Part shown: piece after piece, positions 25,374 to 33,386 of the stretch
Numbering within the stretch: the stretch's first letter is position 1
Layout of the letters: each line of letters opens with the position of its first letter
Origin: Microlunatus antarcticus
Lineage (GTDB): Bacteria; Actinomycetota; Actinomycetes; Propionibacteriales; Propionibacteriaceae
NCBI RefSeq assembly: GCF_014193425.1
Contig: NZ_JACHZG010000001.1
Span: 1,240,001-1,304,000 of the forward strand
Direction: 5' to 3'
Length of the DNA: 64,000 bases
The notes under the pieces: generated by a model
What the model saw: the letters and a program-made list of their open reading frames with translations, nothing else
The model's database searches: none
What the model was told of the DNA's origin: nothing
Program-made: the position numbers and the translations under genes

Positions 25374-28100
25374 TCAGGCCTCCAGGACCTCGTCGTCCCG
25401 GACCGCGGTCGTGCCCCCGACGGCCCCGTCCGCGCGCACGAGGGCCAGCATCTGCGCCTTCGAGGCCACCCCCAGCTCGGCGTAGATGCGGGTGAGCGCC
25501 TTCTCCAGGCTGCGCAGGGAGAGGTAGAGGCGGTCGGCGACCTCCTTGTTCTTCTGGCCCAGCATCAGCAGCCGGACGATCCGCGTCTGCTGCTCGTCCA
25601 GCCGGCTGTTGAGCAGCCGACCCTGCACGTCCTCCGCCGGCGGGGCCCAGGACAGCGCCAGCGCGTGACGTCGCCAGCCCTCCAGCCCGTGGTGGGCGAA
25701 GACGAGCGCCGCCTCGTCGCGGAGCCGGTCCGCCTCAGGCCCGGCGGTGAGCTGACCCAGGCGCCGGGCGAGCGCGAGCAGCGCGCGGGCGCGGCCGACC
25801 TGACCCTCCTCGGCCTCGGCGACGGCCAGCGCGCGGGCGAAGGCGGGCCGGATCTCGAGCGGAGGGGAGACGAGCGCGGCCGCCCGGGCCGCCGCGGCGA
25901 CGGCGCCGGGACCCGCGGGCTCAGGAAGGCCCGCCGCCCGGTGGGCCTGCTTCCCGGCCGCCGGCTCCCCGTCCGCGACCTGGGCCTCGACCAGGTCGGC
26001 CAGCACGAGCCACCGCTGCTCCGGCGGCAGCGGCGGCTGCCGACGCGCCAGGGCCTGGAGCCCCACGACGGCCTCCCGGTACCGCCCGTCGACCAGCTGT
26101 CGTTCGGCCCGGGCCTGCGCGAGCGCCGGCGCCTCCGACGCGTACGCGGCCTCGCCCGGGTGCAGGGTCCCCGGAGGCAAGCCCGTGAGCGTCTCGAGCC
26201 GCACCAGCGCGGGGTCGAGCCCGCGGACGTGCACCGGCCCGGGCAGCGCGAGGTCGACGAGCTCGTCCGCCGTGCGTCGGGCGGCCCCGACCCGCCAGGT
26301 CGCCACCTCGAGCTGGAGGCGGGCGGCAGTCAGGAAGTGGGTGGCGTGGCGGCCGGCCTGCCGGTGCGCGCTGGCGGCCTCGAACAGGTGCTCCTCCGCC
26401 TCGGCGTGGGCGCCCGCCTCGACGAGCACGGTGGCGAGCAGGAAGTCGTCGTACCAGCCGCGGCCCTCGGAGGAGTCGCGCCAGCGCAGCGCCGCCTCGC
26501 GAACGGTGTCGGCCCGGGCGGCTCCGGCCGCGCGCTGCCGGCTCACGTCGACCAGCCGCCAGAGGGCGCGGTCGGCCAGGCTCGCCGAGCGGCTGGCCTG
26601 ACGGGCGCGGTCGAGGTACTTGCGGGCCTGCACGTCCGCGCCGACCAGGAGGCTGTTCCAGGCCGTCAGCGTCATGGTCTCGAAGACGACCGCGGGCCGG
26701 ATCAGCTCGAGCGCCGAGAGCAGCTTCTCCGACGGCACCGCCAGCGCACGGTCGTCGGCGACCTGGCTCAGGAACCCGCGCCACCGGGTCAGCTCCGGCA
26801 GGTCGGCCTCGTCGACGGCCGGGGCCCGCACCGCCTGCTCGAAGGCGTCGCGGGCGTCGAGGAGGTGCCCGGAACGTTCCGCGCGGGCGGTGAGCTGGAG
26901 CCAGTCGTGCGTGGTGGGTGGGTCCGCGTGGCCCACGACGGCCCAGGCCAGGGCCTCGGCGAGGCGGTCGTCGACGGCCGCGTCGGCCCCGGCGAGGGCG
27001 CGGCGGGCCCGGGCGAGCACCTCCGGGGCGGGCGCGGGGGTGTCGAGCGCGTGCAACGCGCTGCGGACCGGGTCGAGCCCGGCCCAGGCTGTGCCCAGCG
27101 CCGCGGCGAGGTCCTGGCGCGCGGTGTGGCCGAGCCGGTCCTCCGCGAGCCAGCCCGACGCGGTGCGCCGCGGACGGTACCCGCCCGGCACCGCCTCGAC
27201 CAGGCGCCGGTCGAGCAGCGACGCGAGCGGCCCGGAGCCGGTCACCCCGTCCAGCACGACGGGCGGCACGGTGCCGCCGAGCGGGAAGCAGGCCAGCGCC
27301 CGGAGCTCGCGCGGCGTCAGGCGCTCCAGGTCCGGCGCCACGACGCTGCGGCTCGTCGCGGACACCGCGAGGCGGAACGGCAGGGTCCGAGACCCCTCGA
27401 GCCGGTCGGGGTCAAGGTGCGCCGCGACCTCGCGGAGCAGCAGCGGGTTGCCGTCGGTGAGCCGGGCCAGGGCCTCGGCCACGGGCGCCGCCACCTGGCG
27501 TCCGGTCCACCCGGCGAGGGCCTCCCGGGCCTCCGCCGCCCCCAGGCCGCCGAGCCGCAGGCGCTCCAGGTCGGCGGCGCCCGGCGGGAACGCCTCGTCG
27601 GGGCAGCTCAGGACGTACGAGACGTCGAAGGTGTGGTTGTGGTGGGCGAGGAAGACCAGGAGCGCGAGCGACTGCGGGTCGCAGCGGTGGAAGTCGTCGG
27701 CGACCACCACCACCGGCCGTGAACGCTCGGGCATCGCGCGGTAGCGCTCGGTGATCCGGCGTCCGAGCTCCTCGGGGTCCAGCCCGTCCTCGACGGCCGA
27801 GGCCACGAGCCCGTCGCTGCCGCTGCGGGCGAAGTCGACCACCCCGCGGACGGTCGGACCGGCGTTCCGGACCGCCGCCCACGGCTCCGACCCGCTGCTC
27901 GCGCTACCGGACAGCCACATCAGGTCGCCCTCGAAGTCTGTCAGCGCCGCGCGCAGCAGGCTCGAGCGTCCTATGCCGCGCGGGCCGGTGACGACCAGCG
28001 TCCGTCCGACCTGGCCGCGCTCCCCGGCGACGGTACGGACCCGGGCGACCTCGTCGGACCGGCCGACGAAGACCTGCGAGCCGCCGCCGTTACCGCCCAC
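25374..28100 (-). CDS. Large LuxR-family regulator with AAA-type ATPase-like domain (LAL type)
   Basis: A 908-residue protein built like LAL regulators: an N-terminal STAND/AAA ATPase-like domain, a long alpha-helical TPR-like middle part (about 400-800), and a C-terminal LuxR helix-turn-helix (RLLMLGQKNKEVADRLYLSLRSLEKALTRIYAELG). The P-loop reads GPRGIGRSS (39-47), with arginine where Walker A has lysine, whereas the Walker B aspartates are intact (VVVVADDFH, 130-138). Nucleotide hydrolysis may therefore be weak or absent. TATCGT lies 6 nt before the GTG at 28100, suggesting leaderless initiation and fixing the start. It is divergent from the cyclase-channel-aquaporin operon, which it may control. 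Confidence 0.86.
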   Translation of the reverse strand: MGGNGGGSQVFVGRSDEVARVRTVAGERGQVGRTLVVTGPRGIGRSSLLRAALTDFEGDLMWLSGSASSGSEPWAAVRNAGPTVRGVVDFARSGSDGLVASAVEDGLDPEELGRRITERYRAMPERSRPVVVVADDFHRCDPQSLALLVFLAHHNHTFDVSYVLSCPDEAFPPGAADLERLRLGGLGAAEAREALAGWTGRQVAAPVAEALARLTDGNPLLLREVAAHLDPDRLEGSRTLPFRLAVSATSRSVVAPDLERLTPRELRALACFPLGGTVPPVVLDGVTGSGPLASLLDRRLVEAVPGGYRPRRTASGWLAEDRLGHTARQDLAAALGTAWAGLDPVRSALHALDTPAPAPEVLARARRALAGADAAVDDRLAEALAWAVVGHADPPTTHDWLQLTARAERSGHLLDARDAFEQAVRAPAVDEADLPELTRWRGFLSQVADDRALAVPSEKLLSALELIRPAVVFETMTLTAWNSLLVGADVQARKYLDRARQASRSASLADRALWRLVDVSRQRAAGAARADTVREAALRWRDSSEGRGWYDDFLLATVLVEAGAHAEAEEHLFEAASAHRQAGRHATHFLTAARLQLEVATWRVGAARRTADELVDLALPGPVHVRGLDPALVRLETLTGLPPGTLHPGEAAYASEAPALAQARAERQLVDGRYREAVVGLQALARRQPPLPPEQRWLVLADLVEAQVADGEPAAGKQAHRAAGLPEPAGPGAVAAAARAAALVSPPLEIRPAFARALAVAEAEEGQVGRARALLALARRLGQLTAGPEADRLRDEAALVFAHHGLEGWRRHALALSWAPPAEDVQGRLLNSRLDEQQTRIVRLLMLGQKNKEVADRLYLSLRSLEKALTRIYAELGVASKAQMLALVRADGAVGGTTAVRDDEVLEA

Positions 28101-28257
28101 GTCCGCACGATATCCGTACCGGGCCCGCCCGAAAACCCGCCCCGCCCCGCACAGCCCAGGACCGGACGGTTCAAGGTCGGTCCCGGCCCCTAATTTTCGG
28201 ACTCGGACGATGTCGCCCGTGCCACCCCCGAGCACGAGCGCGCGTCGAGGAGGAACC

Positions 28258-28698
28258 ATCGCTGCACAGGTAGGTGAGCTGGGACCCGCGCTGGCGTCCT
28301 GGAACGACTTCGTGGGCACCGCCGCCGCCGACGAGTCCGGACCGACGACCACCGGCCCGAGCCTGTACGAGGTGGCCGGCCTGGACCCGGCCGCCTGGAT
28401 CATCCTCAGCGTCGACCTGGACTCGGCCGGGCCGGCGTCGAGCCTCGTGGTCTACGCCCTCGACCGCCGTGTGCACGGCGTCGGCTCGTACGCCGACCTC
28501 GTCGAGCTGGGCCAGCAGACCGGGGAGCTCGGCGTCACGGCGTTCGAGCTGACCGGTCCGGAGGCCCGCCGGCTCGGCGCGTCCGCCTTCGAACGGCTCT
28601 CCGTGCGTCTCGTCGCCCGTCCCTTCCACGACCAGCGGCTCGTCGTCCAGGCGCGCCACGCGCTGCCCGCCGGCGCCGACCGCTCCACGAACCGCTGA
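28258..28698 (+). CDS. Unknown small protein opening the cyclase-channel operon
   Basis: About 146 residues, soluble, with no family I recognise. It contains LGPALASWNDFVGTAAADE, two beta-rich stretches (WIILSVDLDSAGPASSLVVYALDRRVHGVG; FERLSVRLVARPFHDQRLVVQARHAL) and a helix between them, so an alpha/beta fold is likely. A very good Shine-Dalgarno site GAGGAGG (28247-28253) is 4 nt before ATC, the same layout as infC; the in-frame ATG at 28210 has none and would add 16 proline-rich residues. It is followed after 52 nt by the cyclase-like gene. Its position suggests an accessory or ligand-binding role in that module. Confidence 0.7.
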   Translation: MAAQVGELGPALASWNDFVGTAAADESGPTTTGPSLYEVAGLDPAAWIILSVDLDSAGPASSLVVYALDRRVHGVGSYADLVELGQQTGELGVTAFELTGPEARRLGASAFERLSVRLVARPFHDQRLVVQARHALPAGADRSTNR

Positions 28699-28750
28699 GC
28701 CAGACCCGTCCGACCCTGCACCCGCACCACCCGACGACCCCCGGAGTCCC

Positions 28751-30922
28751 GTGTCCCTCGAGAACGCCCCCACGCCCGCCCTGTCCGCGCGCCCGCGCCG
28801 CCGGCGGCGCACCTACCTCTGGGGCCGGCTGGGCATCCGCTCCAAGCTGCTCGCGATGCTGCTGGTCGTCAGCATCCTGTCGATCCTCGCGGCGAGCTTC
28901 TTCGCCTACCGCTCGTCCAGCCGGGCGCTGACCGCGCAGGCGACGGAGCAGCTGACGTCGATCCGCGACGCCCGGACGCGGCAGATCCAGCAGACCTTCA
29001 CCAGCCTGGGCCGTTCGGCCGTGCTGAACAGCGCGAACGCCACGGCCACGGAGGCCATGAGCGCCTTCAGCCGGGACTACGCCGAGCTGCAGGGCCGGGC
29101 GGCGACGTCAGGCGAACAGAGCGCGCTCAACGGCTACTACGAGGACGTCTTCCTGCCCGAGCTCCGGAAGAACACGGACGGCGACGTGACCGCGCAGAGC
29201 TTCGAGCCGACGGGCAACGCCGCGCGCTACCTCCAGTCGCGCTACACCGTGCCGAGCAAGGGCGACTTCGACGCGGCGATCAAGGTCGACGACGCGGGCG
29301 ACGGCTCGGCCTGGTCGGCCGACCACGCCAAGTACCACCCCTACTTCCGACAGGTCGTGGAGTCCTACGGCTACGACGACGCCCTGCTCGTCGACCCCGA
29401 CGGCAACGTCGTCTACACCGCGTACAAGGGTGTCGACCTCGGCACGAACCTGCTGACCGGGCCCTACAAGGACTCCGGCCTCGAGGACGCGTTCCGCGCC
29501 GTGCTGCGCTCGAACACGGTCAACGACGTGAGCGTCGTCGACTTCGAGCCGTACGCCCCCTCCTACGACGTCCCCATCGGCTTCGCCCTGTCCCCGATCG
29601 GGGTCGACGGCAAGCTCACGGGCGTGCTCGTCGTCCAGCTGCCCACGACGGCCATCAACGACGTCATGACGTCCAACGGGCAGTGGGCCCAGACCGGGCT
29701 GGGGGAGAGCGGCGAGAGCTATCTCGTCGGGCCGGACGGGACGCTGCGGTCGACGTCGCGCCTGCTCGAGGAGGACCCCGAGGCCTACCGGGCCGCCGTC
29801 GTCGCCCAGGGCACGCCGCCTCAGGTGGCCGACCGGATCGTCGCGGACAAGAACCCGATCCTGCGTCAGGACGTGGAGACCCCGGCCGTCGAGGAGGCCC
29901 TGCGGGGACAGACCGGCACCTCGGTCGAGACCGACTACCTGGGCCGGCGCGTGCTCACCGCGTACGCCCCCGTCGCGATCAACGGCGTCAACTGGGCCGT
30001 GATCTCGCAGATCGACGAGGACGAGGCGCTGCGACCGGTCAGCGACCTGCTCCGCACGCTCGGTCTCACCACGCTCGGCATCGTCCTGGTCATCACGCTC
30101 GCGTCCCTGCTGCTCGCCCGGGTCTTCACCCGCCCCGTCGACCGGCTGGTCAGCGGCGTCCGCCAGGTCGCCGGTGGTGACCTGGACGCGCGGGTGGACG
30201 TCCGGGGCCAGGACGAGTTCGCGGACCTCGCCACCGCGTTCAACGACATGGGGTCCAGCCTCAGCACCAAGCAGGAGCTGCTGGACGCCGAGATGGCCGA
30301 GAACGACCGGCTGCTCGGCACCCTCATGCCGGCCGCCGTGGCCGAGCGCTACCGGACCGGCGAGACGAACATCGCCGAGGAGCACACCGACGTCTCGGTC
30401 CTCTACGCGACGATCGACAACCTCGACGCGCTGGGTCAGGGCGAGGACGTGTCGGAGGGGGTCAGCCTGCTGAACGAGCTCGTCGCGAGCTTCGACCGCG
30501 CCGCCGAGCGGACGGGCGTGGAGAAGGTCCGCGTGCTGCGCTCGGGCTACATCGCCAGCTGCGGGCTCGTCGTCCCCCGGGTCGACCACGCGCTGCGCTC
30601 GGTCGACTTCGCCACCGAGATGTGGCAGGCGGTCCAGCTGTTCAGCGCCCAGCACGGCGTCCAGCTCGGCCTGCGGGTCGGCATCGACTCGGGCAAGGTG
30701 ACCAGCGGGCTCGTGGGAGGCGCCGCCATCTACGACCTGTGGGGCGACAGCGTCAACCTCGCCTTCCGCACCCAGGCGGCGAACCGCGAGCCCGGCATCT
30801 ACCTGACCGAGGCCGTCCACCAGCGGGTGCGGGACGCCCACACCTTCAGCCCGGCCGGGGAGATCACCACCAAGACCGGCGAGGAACCCGTCTGGCGGCT
30901 GGAGGTGGACGCCCGTGTCTGA
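28751..30922 (+). CDS. Membrane sensor with HAMP and degenerate class III adenylyl cyclase domain
   Basis: A 723-residue receptor: transmembrane helix 33-53, a large extracellular Cache-like sensor (about 60-430), helix 435-457, a HAMP linker (458-510), and a class III cyclase domain (about 545-705). The cyclase keeps the adenine-selecting Lys592 and Asp662, and the transition-state Asn669 and Arg673 (WGDSVNLAFR). Both metal-binding aspartates are replaced: Thr554 in VLYATIDNL (usually FADIVGF) and Ser598 in VRVLRSGYIA (usually KTIGDAYMA). It may bind a nucleotide without making cAMP. GGAG is 4 nt before the GTG. It overlaps the channel gene by 8 nt. Rv1647 of M. tuberculosis, a cyclase, sits in the equivalent interval between tsnR and pheS. 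Confidence 0.88.
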   Translation: MSLENAPTPALSARPRRRRRTYLWGRLGIRSKLLAMLLVVSILSILAASFFAYRSSSRALTAQATEQLTSIRDARTRQIQQTFTSLGRSAVLNSANATATEAMSAFSRDYAELQGRAATSGEQSALNGYYEDVFLPELRKNTDGDVTAQSFEPTGNAARYLQSRYTVPSKGDFDAAIKVDDAGDGSAWSADHAKYHPYFRQVVESYGYDDALLVDPDGNVVYTAYKGVDLGTNLLTGPYKDSGLEDAFRAVLRSNTVNDVSVVDFEPYAPSYDVPIGFALSPIGVDGKLTGVLVVQLPTTAINDVMTSNGQWAQTGLGESGESYLVGPDGTLRSTSRLLEEDPEAYRAAVVAQGTPPQVADRIVADKNPILRQDVETPAVEEALRGQTGTSVETDYLGRRVLTAYAPVAINGVNWAVISQIDEDEALRPVSDLLRTLGLTTLGIVLVITLASLLLARVFTRPVDRLVSGVRQVAGGDLDARVDVRGQDEFADLATAFNDMGSSLSTKQELLDAEMAENDRLLGTLMPAAVAERYRTGETNIAEEHTDVSVLYATIDNLDALGQGEDVSEGVSLLNELVASFDRAAERTGVEKVRVLRSGYIASCGLVVPRVDHALRSVDFATEMWQAVQLFSAQHGVQLGLRVGIDSGKVTSGLVGGAAIYDLWGDSVNLAFRTQAANREPGIYLTEAVHQRVRDAHTFSPAGEITTKTGEEPVWRLEVDARV

Positions 30923-32366
30923 CCTGGTCCAGCAGCCGTGGTTCGGCTGGGCGGTGCTGGTGGTCGTCGGGCTGCCCGTCCTGACGATCGTGCTCACCGA
31001 GGTCGAGGGCCGCCTCGTCCGCCGGCGCAGCTCCATGGCCCGGCCCGTCCGCCTGCTGCGGGCGTTCATCCTGCCCGTGGGCGCGCTGCTGGTGCTGCTC
31101 ACCCAGGTCCCCAACTCCGTCGTGTCGAACGAGAGCGGGATCGTCAAGATCACGGCGACCGTGCTGGGCCTGACGGTGCTCGTCTTCGTGCTGTCGGGGC
31201 TCAACACCGCGCTGTTCCTCAACGCCTCGGCGGCGTCGTGGCGCGGCCGGATGCCGTCGATCTTCATCGACATCGTCCGCATCATCATCATCGGCGTCGG
31301 GCTCGCCGTGCTGCTGTCCGTGGTCTGGGGCGCCGACGTCGGTGGCCTCTTCGCCGCGCTCGGCGTGACCTCGATCGTCCTCGGCCTCATCCTGCAGAAC
31401 GCGCTCGGCTCCATCGTCGGCGGGCTGCTGCTCCTCTTCGAGCAGCCCTTCAAGCTGGGGGACTGGATCGAGTACAGCAAGACGCGGGGCCGGATCGTCG
31501 GGGTGAACTGGCGCGCGGTCCACATCGAGGTCGACAACGGCATCATGATCGTCCCGAACTCCTCGCTCGCCGAGGGGGCGTTCACCAACCTCAGCCGCCC
31601 CACCACGCAGTGGACCGAGACGGTCGAGCTGACCTTCACCGAGAACGACCCGCCGCGCGACGTCATCGACCTCTGCAACGAGGTCGCGCGGGGGCTGCCG
31701 CGGCTGGCGCCCGGGCACGAGCCCAGCACCGTCCGCACCGGGTCCGGAAAGTACGCGACCTCGATCCCGCTGACGACGTTCGCCGACAGCGGCGAGGCCA
31801 CCGCCGAGCTGCTCACCCGCCTCTGGTACGCGGCACGCCGCGCGAACCTGGCGCTGAACGGCGCGGACATCTGGCAGGGCGAGAGCACCGCCGACGTGGA
31901 GGTCCTGCTCGCCCGCGCCGCGACGCGGCTGCGGCTCGAAGCCGACCAGGTGGCCGAGCTGGCCCCCCGGATGGACCTCGAGCGCTGGGCGCCGGGCGAG
32001 GTGCTCCAGCGCGTGGGGCAGGTGCCGACCGCGATGCGGTGGATCAGCGAGGGCACGGTGGCCCTCCGGGTGCCCGCCCCGCTCGGCGGAGAGCTGGGCG
32101 TGCTCAACCTCGGGCCGGGCGACCTCCTCGGGCAGACCGCGCTCACCCGCACCGGGACGCCGTGGACGCTCACCGCGGTCAGCGAGGTGACCGTCCTGGT
32201 TCTCCCGTACGACGTCCTGACGGACCTGGTCCGCGCGGACAACCGGCTCGCACGCGAGCTGGGGGTCGAGATCGACCAGCGCAAGGCCGCCGTCGACGCG
32301 GCCCAGGTGCAGACCGACGAACCGGCGATGCGGCGATCGACCTCAGGGGCCGCCGCGCGAGCCTGA
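30915..32366 (+). CDS. MscS-family channel with C-terminal cyclic-nucleotide-binding-like domain (bCNG type)
   Basis: A 483-residue inner-membrane channel. Helices lie at about 10-30, 45-65, 80-102 and 118-140, followed by the MscS pore helix and beta-domain signature (FAALGVTSIVLGLILQNALG, FEQPFKLGDWIEY, VPNSSLAEGAFTN). A cyclic-nucleotide-binding-like domain occupies about 345-455. This combination defines the bacterial cyclic-nucleotide-gated (bCNG) branch of MscS. In the phosphate-binding cassette (LLGQTALTRTGTPWTLTAVS) glutamine 407 replaces the usual Glu, and no Arg occupies the phosphate-ligand position (Pro416/Trp417). Translation is coupled to the cyclase-like gene by an 8-nt overlap, a strong hint that the two proteins work together. 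Confidence 0.9.
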   Translation: MSDLVQQPWFGWAVLVVVGLPVLTIVLTEVEGRLVRRRSSMARPVRLLRAFILPVGALLVLLTQVPNSVVSNESGIVKITATVLGLTVLVFVLSGLNTALFLNASAASWRGRMPSIFIDIVRIIIIGVGLAVLLSVVWGADVGGLFAALGVTSIVLGLILQNALGSIVGGLLLLFEQPFKLGDWIEYSKTRGRIVGVNWRAVHIEVDNGIMIVPNSSLAEGAFTNLSRPTTQWTETVELTFTENDPPRDVIDLCNEVARGLPRLAPGHEPSTVRTGSGKYATSIPLTTFADSGEATAELLTRLWYAARRANLALNGADIWQGESTADVEVLLARAATRLRLEADQVAELAPRMDLERWAPGEVLQRVGQVPTAMRWISEGTVALRVPAPLGGELGVLNLGPGDLLGQTALTRTGTPWTLTAVSEVTVLVLPYDVLTDLVRADNRLARELGVEIDQRKAAVDAAQVQTDEPAMRRSTSGAAARA

Positions 32367-32471
32367 CTGTTCTTTCGGTGCGCGTACAGCAAGATGACCT
32401 CGATCAGCTGCGACGCCGCACCTCCACCACGATCATCCTGTGACCCACCTCTGAACCAGAAGGACCCCCTC

Positions 32472-33257
32472 ATGAACGAACCCACCCTGGGAGCCAAGCT
32501 CGGAGCCGAGGCTCTCGGCACCTTCGGCCTCGTCTTCGGCGGCTGCGGCAGCGCCGTCCTGGCCGCCAAGTTCCTCACCGAGGACGGCGTGCAGCTCGGC
32601 ATCGGCTTCGTCGGTGTCGCCCTCGCCTTCGGCCTCACCGTGCTCACCGGCGCGTACGCCTTCGGCCACGTCTCCGGCGGCCACTTCAACCCCGCGGTCA
32701 CCATCGGCCTCGCCGTGGCCAAGCGCTTCGAGTGGAAGGGCGTCCTGCCCTACATCGTCACGCAGATCGTCTCCGGCACGCTCGCCGCGCTGGTGCTCTA
32801 CATCATCGCCAGCGGCAAGTCCGGCTTCAGCGCCAGCGAGAGCGGCTTCGCGTCCAACGGCTACGGCGCGCACTCACCGGGCGGCTACGGCCTCGGCGCG
32901 GCGCTGCTGACCGAGATCGTCATGACGGCCGCGTTCCTCTACGTGATCCTCGGCGCCACCGACGACCGCGCGCCCAAGGGCTTCGCCCCGATCGCGATCG
33001 GCCTCGCGCTGACCCTCATCCACCTGATCAGCATCCCGGTCACCAACACCTCGGTGAACCCGGCCCGCTCGATCGCGGTGGCCATCTTCGCCGGCCCCGC
33101 AGCGCTGTCGCAGCTCTGGCTGTTCATCGTCGCCCCGATCATCGGTGCGGCCATCGCCGGCGCCAGCTACGCCGCCATCACCGGTGCCCGGCCGAACGCC
33201 GTCGACGTCGGCGTCGCCAACAACCCGGGCGTCGGGACGGCCAAGAAGGGTCGCTGA
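32472..33257 (+). CDS. aqpZ: Aquaporin Z-type water channel (second copy)
   Basis: A 261-residue MIP channel with two NPA boxes (GGHFNPAVT and TSVNPARS) and the AqpZ-type filter residues, hence water-selective. It is closer to E. coli AqpZ than the first copy at 6.4 kb: the segments [22 protein letters not shown] and [17 protein letters not shown] match the E. coli pattern. The first ~85 residues of the two copies are almost identical, pointing to a fairly recent duplication or gene conversion. AGAAGGA precedes the ATG. It lies 105 nt after the mechanosensitive channel on the same strand, so rapid water flow and tension-gated solute release may be expressed together. Confidence 0.96.
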   Translation: MNEPTLGAKLGAEALGTFGLVFGGCGSAVLAAKFLTEDGVQLGIGFVGVALAFGLTVLTGAYAFGHVSGGHFNPAVTIGLAVAKRFEWKGVLPYIVTQIVSGTLAALVLYIIASGKSGFSASESGFASNGYGAHSPGGYGLGAALLTEIVMTAAFLYVILGATDDRAPKGFAPIAIGLALTLIHLISIPVTNTSVNPARSIAVAIFAGPAALSQLWLFIVAPIIGAAIAGASYAAITGARPNAVDVGVANNPGVGTAKKGR

Positions 33258-33276
33258 CCCTCACCCGTACGCACCT

Positions 33277-33313
33277 CCTGAGCCCGTCGAAGCACTGCTT
33301 CGGCGGGCTCAGG
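33277..33313. terminator. REP-derived hairpin terminator
   Basis: A near-perfect palindrome: CCTGAGCCCG / CGGGCTCAGG, one mismatch, then CGAAGCA / TGCTTCG. The core TGAGCCCGTCGAAG belongs to the same repeat family as at 19.7 kb. It separates the convergent aquaporin and GNAT-like genes. A second partial copy (TGAGCCCGTCGA) lies at 33335-33346. Confidence 0.8.
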
Positions 33314-33386
33314 CACGTCCGGGGGCAACGTTCGTGAGCCCGTCGACTGCTCTCGTCCGGGGTGGGGCGTCGCTCGGGGCAGACGC

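Noticed and set aside
29108-32722. A 1204-codon open frame on the minus strand opposite the cyclase, channel and aquaporin genes
   Set aside because: It is antisense to three clearly recognised proteins, has low-complexity Arg/Ser/Val-rich translation and no domain; long shadow frames are expected at this GC content.
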